Of a stretch of 64,000 nt of DNA, positions 57,110 to 64,000 are shown one piece after another. Position numbers and translations under genes: made by a program. Each line of letters begins with the position of its first letter. Within the stretch, counting starts at the first letter, position 1. The notes below the pieces were generated by a model. The model worked only from the letters and a program-made list of their open reading frames with translations. It was not told the DNA's origin and searched no databases. The stretch is taken from assembly GCA_964017045.1 (NCBI GenBank), contig OZ024802.1:8365553-8429552 (forward strand), given 5' to 3'. Source of the DNA: Omphiscola glabra. Lineage: Eukaryota > Mollusca > Gastropoda > Lymnaeidae.

Positions 57110-57915
57110 CAATATTTAACGCGCCAGTAGGCATGCGGGTCAGGGGTTGGTCACCCCTTCATTGAAATGTCTCATTAGGAAATGGCGTCAGCGGGCCGTC
57201 GAGCTCGCGCTCCTTATGCCCTCCCTGGCGCCCACCCACACCTGCCAGGTGCCGGGTTTCCCCGACGCCGGGCCGTGCGGGGGAACGCCAGAGACCTCCC
57301 CAGGCGTGAAGCGTCCCCACCAGCAACCGCTCGATCGGGTTTGCTGACGGAGACCCTCCCCGCCCGGAGACATCTGGTCGACCGAAGACGCTGCGTTTAA
57401 AGCGTCCGCAGTCCACTTTCCTAGGGACCGGGACGGTAAATTAACGTCCTATTATCTCCCCCCACCCGTCCCGAGGAAGCATCGGACGCCCTCTTAGAGG
57501 GATTCTACAGTGGGTTTCCACCTCGCAACTAATTCGCGAAGTAGCTGGGACGAAACGGTTGCCTAGGAGAAGCTTTCTCGGGGATGCATAATAGAATCAT
57601 CGACCAGAGGCTTCCACCACAGCCTCTCGCCTCATATCCCTTAACGGCAACTTGTAAGCATGATCCCTACCCTGTGTTTGCCTTTTCTCCCCCCTGTGAA
57701 GTATCATAGGTGGCAGCCCTGTAGGAGCCGTTTATTCCAGCAACTACCATGCATTTCCCTGTCTGCCACGCGGGACACGCAATGGTTGTTATGTGCCCCG
57801 GGTTAACGCCGAGGGGGTCGGTGGCCAGCGCTTCCAAATCGGCAAGCCACTACAGACTTGTCGACCGGAATCCCGGAAAGGGGGGGGGGGGACCACCCCT
57901 TCATTAGAATGTTGG
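57110..57915. other. GC-rich island, possible retroelement or UTR
   Basis: GC content is far above the surrounding sequence. Two or three frames are open for 60-85 codons on both strands (57147-57416) with no recognisable protein. A near-direct repeat, CACCCCTTCATTGAAATGT at about 57151 and CACCCCTTCATTAGAATGT at about 57894, brackets it and could be a target-site duplication or an internal duplication. It ends with an 11-base G run. Origin unknown. Confidence 0.4.
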
Positions 57916-57944
57916 ACTACATTATGTTCAGATAATAAAAACCA

Positions 57945-58290
57945 GGACTATTATGATGGTATCAGGATGTGCCTATCGTGCTAGTATTATAATGTGCCTA
58001 TCATCCTGGCATCAAGATGTGCCTATCATGCTGGGATCAAGATGTGCCTATCATCCTGGGATCAAGATGTGCCTATCATCCTGGGATCAAGATGTGCCTA
58101 TCATCCTGGGATCAAGATGTGCCTATCATCCTGGGATCAAGATGTGCCTATCATCCTGGGATCAAGATGGGCCTATCATCCTGGGATCAAGATGTGCCTA
58201 TCATCCTGGGATCAAGATGTGCCTATCATCCTGGGATCAAGATGTGCCTATCATCCTGGGATCAAGATGTGCCTATCAGGCAGCATGCTG
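57945..58290. repeat. 25-bp minisatellite, about 13 copies
   Basis: Unit GATGTGCCTATCATCCTGGG plus ATCAA. The array runs directly into the pseudogene sequence. Confidence 0.96.
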
Positions 58291-59010
58291 GTATCAAGTT
58301 GTTTCATTTGGAGCTCTTCATGGAAGCAGACGAGAAGGTTTACAGAACGTCGTGCGAGAGAGAGACTTGAATGAGATTGTTGACTTAGTTACAGAATCTA
58401 CCAATGCTCTTACTACAGCACCTGAAGTCTCTACAGATGTTTCCTCCCTGCCAGCTCAAACATCTTAGCCGGTTGATGAGCCTGTGGGTCTTATATCCCT
58501 GATAGCTGAAATATCTATGCCAGTTAAGGTATCAACATGTTGTACTTTTAAAGCACATAGCTGCAGACACTTTCTCAAAAGCACAAGTATCTACACTCTC
58601 AAAACCACAAGTATCTACACTCTCGAGACCACAAGAAACTACACTCTCAAAACCACAAGTATCTACACTCTCAAAACCACAAATATCTACACTCTCAAAA
58701 CCACAAGTATCTACACTCTCAAAACCACAAGTATCTACACTCTCAAAACCACAAGTATCTACACTCTCAAAACCACAAGTATCTACACGTGCGACCACTA
58801 GACCACCTGGACCAACAACACTTGTTGAAGAATCTATAGATGAAACTCTAAAAGATTCCATATGTTGTGTGTGCTTGAAGACTTCAAGTGGAGCACATCA
58901 ATGTCCTAACCGTACCCGTAATATTCACATTATTTGTGGCAACCATTCTCATATTGAAGAGGGGGTGCAGCACTCGAGTGTTGTGTTCAATCTGTTACAA
59001 ATCAGAAAAA
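58290..59010 (+). pseudogene. Decayed Cys/His-rich protein gene (transposon-derived?)
   Basis: Broken coding sequence. The 5' part reads LNEIVDLVTESTNALTTAPE and DVSSLPAQTS, then a stop and frameshifts. A linker of eight-residue TLSKPQVS repeats follows (58565-58795), in frame with the 3' part: VEESIDETLKDSICCVCLKT, SSGAHQCPNRTRNIHIICGN, HSHIEEG. The CxxC...GAHxCP...R.vHxICG...EEG pattern is a zinc-binding module I associate with integrase-type transposon proteins (KRBA2/SCAND3-like, Ginger). The second CxxC has decayed (CPNR). No catalytic core is present. Confidence 0.5.
58565..58795. repeat. 24-bp minisatellite in a coding linker, about 9 copies
   Basis: Unit CTCAAAACCACAAGTATCTA plus CACT, i.e. 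eight codons, in frame with the Cys/His-rich segment downstream. A TCGAGACCACAAGAAAC variant is near the start. Confidence 0.95.
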
Positions 59011-59309
59011 TATTCTAAAAAATCGAAAAGCTGGCAATAATAATCTTCAACAACAAGCTTGTCAAATGAAGTGAAGGTCTGCCATAATTTACCGACAGTG
59101 GAGTGGGGTATTGCAGTAAGGATTTCCATTTCTGAAAGCACCAAATGACGTGGCGACGCACACATTATTTAGGCAGTCATCATAGGTGTCCATGACGATG
59201 TCCACCACTTGGGCACGACAAAGGGTTGATTACAACAGCTTTATACCAGTTCTCAGTTTTCTGTGGGTAATAGAAAATCCGTTTATGTAAGAAAAACAAT
59301 TTACTAAGT

Positions 59310-59500
59310 CAGTGTCTCTCAACCTTTCTAAAGCCGCGACCCTTTAACACAGTTCCCCGTGTTTTGGCAACCCCCAACCACACAATTATTTTCGTTGATA
59401 CTTTATAACTGTAGAGTATATGTGTTTTTAGGTGGTCTTAGAAGACCCCTGTGAAAGGGTCGTGGACCCCCCCCCCCCCCCCCAAGGCTGAGAACCACTG
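59310..59500 (+). mobile_element. SPIN-like hAT MITE with perfect target-site duplication, copy 3
   Basis: A 191-bp element from CAGTGTCTCTCAACC to GGCTGAGAACCACTG, flanked by identical octamers TACTAAGT (59302-59309 and 59501-59508). The interior shows GCCGCGACCC, ACAGTTCCCCGTGTTTTGG, ATTATTTTCGTTGATACTT and CTGTGAAAGGGTCGTGGACC, then a 17-base C run. Non-coding. Confidence 0.9.
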
Positions 59501-59509
59501 TACTAAGTA

Positions 59510-60065
59510 ATTTAAAATGTCATTGAAGCTAAGTCCTTTGCATTGCAATTTTATTTTTTAAAAAGATCAGCTATAAAACTTCTAATAGCTGTTTTGTACT
59601 TCTGATGTCTTCATGCCTTTTGTATGTTTATAAGTCTAATCCTTCTTTGGGTTATCATATACTTTGTTTAAGTCCTTGGCAGACATTCTATAGAACGCCT
59701 TACGATGCTATTCAAGGTGTGAAATATGCAAGACATTATACACTTGGCCTTGGCATTATTTAGATTCCCTTGATTTGACACTGTGCCTGTAACGTCTACA
59801 TTTCAAATGACGGACACGTCATCCCCGGTTCTTGACTTCTGGCAAGTGGTAGCAGTTTCTTGCCTTCTGGCAAGTGGTAGCAGGTTCTTGCCTATCGTAA
59901 GTGGTAGCAGTTTCGGGATTGATCCATTTCCATTCCCAGTTCTGAATATAAAGCGGGCTGAAATGGAATAGTTACCCAATAAAGAGAACCAGTCGTGTGT
60001 GGTTTGGAGGGGGGGGGGGGGGGGGTCATTCAGCCCCTAGGTAAAAAATCTCAGCCACCGCAGTT
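59510..60065. other. Interval without gene
   Basis: A 26-29-bp motif (CTTCTGGCAAGTGGTAGCAG) is repeated about three times at 59835-59912. A 17-base G run lies at 60009. Nothing else seen. Confidence 0.5.
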
Positions 60066-60068
60066 GAA

Positions 60069-60417
60069 GGTTACCGGAAATTTGTTTGGAAGAAATTTCG
60101 TCAACGGAAGTTTGATCGAACGGAAGTTTGGTCGAACGGAAGTTTGGTCGAACGGAAGTTTGGTCGAACGGAAGTTTGGTCGAACGGAAGTTTGGTCGAA
60201 CGGAAGTTTGGTCGAATTTTTTTTTCAGTTCACACGATCATATTTTCATAGCACTATACTATATAGTCAAACAAAATAATGCGTTCAAAGAGTAATTTGA
60301 CACAAAATTCTATCGTGTAAACTAACAATAAAATTCGATCAAATTTCCGTTCAACCAAACGTCCGTCGATCATTTTTCCCGTCAATTAAATTTCTTTCAA
60401 ACAAATTTCCGGATACG
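60069..60417. mobile_element. Foldback MITE, copy 2, with internal minisatellite
   Basis: Starts GGTTACCGGAAATTTGTTTG and ends TTTCTTTCAAACAAATTTCC then GGATAC. The inverted similarity extends inward about 75 bases (GTCAACGGAAGTTTGATCGA against the reverse complement of GTTCAACCAAACGTCCGTCG). A 16-bp unit from inside the left arm, GTTTGGTCGAACGGAA, is repeated about 7 times (60110-60215). Related to 34795-35127. Confidence 0.75.
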
Positions 60418-60589
60418 GCATTTGAAAGGCAACGTTGGAACAAAACAAAAATCCTCCGTCTAAGAAAAAACATCTTTCGTCTTGTTAATCACAGCTGCCT
60501 TAATCGAAGCTATAATCCTTAAGTATATACTTTTTCTTAAGCGGTTGACCTTTTTAATTGAGTTAAATGACGCGCGCTAACGTTTGAGG

Positions 60590-60895
60590 CGTACGGTTGT
60601 AGCACTAACTTGAGACGTACGGTCTTAGTACTAACGTTTGAGACGTACGGTCGTAGCACTAACTGTTGAGACGTACGGTCTTAGTACTAACGTTTGAGAC
60701 GTACATTTGTGGCACTAACTATTGAGACGTACGGTTGTAGCACAAACTGTTGAGACGTACGGTTGTAGCACAAACTGTTGAGACGTACGTTTGTAGCACA
60801 AACTGTTGAGAAGTACAGTTGTAGCACAAACTGTTGAGACGTACGGTCGTAGCAGAACTGTTGAGACGTACGGTCGTAGTACTAACTTGATGCCC
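60590..60895. repeat. 28-bp minisatellite, about 11 copies
   Basis: Unit GAGACGTACGGTTGTAGCAC plus AAACTGTT. ACTAACG/TTAGTAC types occur in the 5' half. CGTACG is a conserved palindrome. Confidence 0.93.
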
Positions 60896-61059
60896 AGGTG
60901 TCACCACTAAGTGGTGGTGTTCAAATTATAAGGTACTTAAAACGTGATTTTCTTTACGCTACGATTTTTGGTTTTCTACTCTTGTCTCTCTCGTCAAGTA
61001 TTCCCACGGACGTAGGCGATTACACAATGTTACCTGTTCACGTAGACACGGTGGTACCT

Positions 61060-61485
61060 GACAAACGTATAAACCATGCTACCTCACTCACGTAGACACT
61101 GCCTTACCTAACAAACGTAGACACTGCCTTACCTAACAAACGTAGACACTGCCTTACCTAACAAACGTAGACACTGCCTTACCTAACAAACGTAGACACT
61201 GCCTTACCTAACAAACGTAGACACTGCCTTACCTAACAAACGTAGACACTGCCTTACCTAACAAACGTAGACACTGCGTTACCTAACAAACGTAGACACT
61301 GCCTTACCTAACAAACGTAGACACTGCCTTACCTAACAAACGTAGACACTGCGTTACCTAACAAACGTAGACACTGCCTTACCTAACAAACGTAGACACT
61401 GCGTTACCTAACAAACGTAGACACTGCCTTACCTAACAAACGTAGACACTGCCTTACCTAACAAACGTAGACACTGCATCACTTC
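61060..61485. repeat. 25-bp minisatellite, about 17 copies
   Basis: Unit ACGTAGACACTGCCTTACCT plus AACAA. The only common variant is TGCGTTA. Confidence 0.96.
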
Positions 61486-61619
61486 ACTCACATAGGGAAT
61501 CACCAAGAAAGAAGTAATACAAAGATGTTTAAATAGACTTGATGAGAACTTGGCAAAACACGGGTGGTGTGAAAGGAATGGGCGCAAAGGTGGAGGGGGG
61601 GGACTTGCGCATAGAATAA

Positions 61620-61990
61620 AAAGTGTGTGCTAGAAGTGTGCTAGATGTGTGCTAGATGCGGCTAGATGTGTGCTTAGATGTGTGCTAGATGTGTTCTAGA
61701 TGTGTGCTAGGTGTGTGCTAGGTGTGTGCTGGGTGTGTGCTAGGTGTGTGCTAGATGTGTGCAAGATGTGTGGGAGATGTGTGCTAGGTGTGTGCTAGGT
61801 GTGTGCTAGATGTGTGGGAGATGTGTGCTAGGTGTGTGCTAGGTGTGTGCTAGGTGTGTGCTAGATGTGTGCAAGATGTGTGGGAGATGTGTGCTAGGTG
61901 TGTGCTAGGTGTGTGCTAGATGTGTGGGAGATGTGTGCTAGGTGTGTGCTAGGTGTGTGCTAGGTGTGTGCTAGGTGTGTGCTAGATGTA
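61620..61990. repeat. 11-bp minisatellite, about 33 copies, with a duplicated block
   Basis: Unit GTGTGCTAGAT/GTGTGCTAGGT. A block with GCAAGATGTGTGGGAGATG occurs at about 61760 and 61868, a higher-order duplication of about 110 bases. Confidence 0.95.
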
Positions 61991-61994
61991 TAAA

Positions 61995-62510
61995 AGCAAA
62001 TGTTTGTATATGTTTTGATGCGCGCATTTATAGTTTTAAAGGATTTAAGTGACCGTGCGTTGTTTCGGTTGTTCTTTCTTTCTTTGCACGTGTTTTCTTT
62101 GTTTCCGTATTGTTTTCTACCGTTCAAAAACTCTCTTTTAGATTCATCCCTTTCATTCTAGGTGTGACTTCATTATAAATTATTCAATTACTTCATTTAC
62201 TGTCGACAGCTTATCAAATATAATCATCATTGGACAAATCTTTGACGGGCTCAAATTGTGTTTCAAAATATTGGCATTAGAGGAGAAAATAGACGGAGAG
62301 TGAACGAGAGTAATAACAGTGAGAGAGTAAAAGACAGGGGACAAAAAGAGAAACAGACTTAAGGAGATAGAAACAAAAATGGTGTATAAACTGACTGAAA
62401 GAGAGAGAGAGAGAGAGGGAGGGAGACTGAGAAGGATTTACACAAATAGATTGATACCAGGAAGAACACAGATAGGGAATATATTTTTTTTAAATTCAAG
62501 TGTAGAGTAA
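61995..62510. other. Interval with GAGAGA tract
   Basis: AT-rich; a GA-rich stretch is at 62280-62430. No gene. Confidence 0.5.
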
Positions 62511-62514
62511 GGAA

Positions 62515-62625
62515 CAGAGATAGACTAGCCCAAATAAATAGACTAACCCAACTAAATAGACTAGCCCACCTAAATAGACTAGCCCAACTTAATAGACTAG
62601 ACCAAATAAATAGACTAGCATTGAG
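62515..62625. repeat. 17-bp tandem repeat, about 6 copies
   Basis: Unit AATAGACTAGCCCAACT with small variants. Confidence 0.92.
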
Positions 62626-62629
62626 ACAA

Positions 62630-62955
62630 GAGAAGCAATAGAGAAGGAAAGAAAAACATATAATTGTGAAAGATCTGCATGATATATGGAAGATTTGGTG
62701 GAAGGGTTGGGGTGGAGGCTGGTAGATATGTTTATAATCAAACGACAGCGCTAAACCTGAATGAAACAGATGTGACGTCTTTCATCTGGGATGAGAAATC
62801 ATTCCTGCCCCCCCTTTTTTTTTTACCTACAAAAAATTTAAATGTGACCCCCCAAATTTCTTTCATTTCAGCCTGGATTTAAGATGAGGAGTTTTAAGTT
62901 GACCTCGGGCCCGACTACACTGTCCAGGCGCAATGCCATCAAGAACATCATCATT
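62630..62955. other. Interval without gene
   Basis: Mixed unique sequence. A 67-codon frame at 62679-62882 is unsupported. Confidence 0.45.
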
Positions 62956-62959
62956 AAAC

Positions 62960-63195
62960 ATACTGGACAGGTCGTTGAGACCTTTTAGTAACTTCAACCG
63001 CATTAAGGTTGGGAATTTAGAGAAGAGAGTTGTGACCTTATAGTAACTGCAGCCGCATTAAGGTTGGGAATTGAGAGGAAAGAGTTGAGACTTAACAGTA
63101 ACTTCAGCCGCATTAAGGTTGGGAATTGAGAGGAAAGAGTTGAGACTTAACAGTAACTTCAGCCGCATTAAGGTTTAGGAATTTAGAGGAAAGAA
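62960..63195. repeat. About 55-bp tandem repeat, 4 copies
   Basis: Unit TTGAGACTTAACAGTAACTT, CAGCCGCATTAAGGTTGGGA, ATTGAGAGGAAAGAG. Confidence 0.93.
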
Positions 63196-63269
63196 ATGAT
63201 ACTTTTTTTTGGCAAATGAATAAAGTTCAAATGAGAGATTAGATCAGAATGAATGAACCCATCTAACAG

Positions 63270-63325
63270 AGGGCAATAAGACGGACTTTTGATAAGACGG
63301 ACTTTTGATAAGACGGACTTTTGAT
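63270..63325. repeat. 16-bp tandem repeat, 3 copies
   Basis: Unit GACGGACTTTTGATAA. Confidence 0.9.
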
Positions 63326-63509
63326 AAATTCTGTTTGGAATTCATTGGTAAAATTTAAACTATCCTTTATCTCTATCAAGAATCGTTTCTGTAAAATAAA
63401 ATCAAAACAAAAAGATATTTTCTTGTACTGCACACAATCCATTCTGTTGAAGCGTTAAGCAACTTATTTAAGTAAAGCCCAATCAGTGACGAGTTCACCA
63501 TCCGTCTCT

Positions 63510-64000
63510 TATATGCAGCGATCTAATTTCTTCCTCTTGTATAGCGCTCTAACTTCTTCCTCTTGTACAGCGCTCTAACGTTTTCCTCTTGTATAGCGCT
63601 CTAACTTCTTCCTCTTGTACAGCACTCTAACGTTTTCCCCTTGTACAGCGCTCTAACTTCTTCCTCTTGTACAGCGCTCTAACTTCTTCCTCTTGTACAG
63701 CGCTCTAACGTTTTCCTCTTGTATAGCGCTCTAACGTTTTCCTCTTGTATAGCGCTCTAACGTTTTCCTCTTGTATAGCGCTCTAACGTTTTCCTCTTGT
63801 ACAGCGCTCTAACGTTTTCCTCTTGTATAGCGCTCTAACGTTTTCCTTTTGTACAGCGCTCTAACTTCTTCCTCTTGTACAGCGCTCTAACGTTTTCCTC
63901 TTGTATAGCGCTCTAACTTCTTCCTCTTGTATAGCGCTCTAATTTCTTCCTCTTGTACAGCGCTCTGACTTCTTCCTCTTGTACAGCGCTCTAACGTTTT
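63510..64000. repeat. 26-bp minisatellite, about 18 copies, cut by the window end
   Basis: Unit TCTAACTTCTTCCTCTTGTA plus CAGCGC. ACTTCTT/ACGTTTT and TACAGCG/TATAGCG types vary independently. The array continues past the window. Confidence 0.95.

Overview
This is a eukaryotic, non-coding-rich window, most likely from a heterobranch gastropod (a pond-snail-type genome). Three things point there. First, introns and weak coding islands with GT-AG boundaries replace any operon structure. Second, there are several decayed non-LTR retrotransposons of types common in molluscs. Third, there are three short hAT MITEs whose termini and interior match what I remember of the SPIN ('Space Invader') family. 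SPIN is known for horizontal transfer among tetrapods and has been reported in the pond snail Lymnaea stagnalis. The species assignment is inference.

Layout. Positions 1-930 are a pyrimidine (CT) tract. From about 0.9 to 36 kb there are traces of one plus-strand gene whose product I do not recognise. Exons at 1850-1930, 8302-8475 and 8959-9110 have compatible phases. A phase-compatible candidate lies at 36031-36141, about 27 kb further on. Between and after these exons are dispersed elements: LINE 3' ends at 1.2, 4.7-6.1, 9.8, 13.7, 21.2, 27.2, 28.6, 41.6-42.8, 44.9 and 49.2 kb; SPIN-like MITEs at 8.7, 11.5 and 59.3 kb; other hAT-like MITEs at 17.3 and 26.5 kb; a foldback MITE at 34.8 and 60.1 kb; a CAGYGGCGT-type MITE at 6.3 and 40.7 kb; and a repeat I call family B at 1.9, 14.1, 24.3, 29.8, 34.5 and 51.5 kb.

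The dominant feature is tandem repetition. I count more than 40 arrays, mostly with 11-60 bp units, each with a different unit, and by hand tally they fill about one third of the window (roughly 20 kb). Nearly all long open frames in the window are artefacts of these arrays (33, 39, 24, 20 and 23 bp units) and are not genes. Several arrays have visible seeds. One starts on a 5' splice site, two grew inside copies of family B, one inside a foldback MITE and one inside a coding linker. Another array switches orientation twice and can form a long hairpin. The 33-bp array has a short unexpanded relative 1-2 kb downstream.

No rRNA, tRNA, CRISPR array or complete protein gene can be supported. Weaker coding traces are a possible membrane-anchored first exon at 32.3 kb, a possible ninjurin-like remnant at 44.6 kb, an ATG-less open stretch at 54.7 kb, a DUF4371-type transposase fragment at 27.8 kb and a broken Cys/His-rich pseudogene at 58.3-59.0 kb. 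All unit counts and boundaries are by eye.
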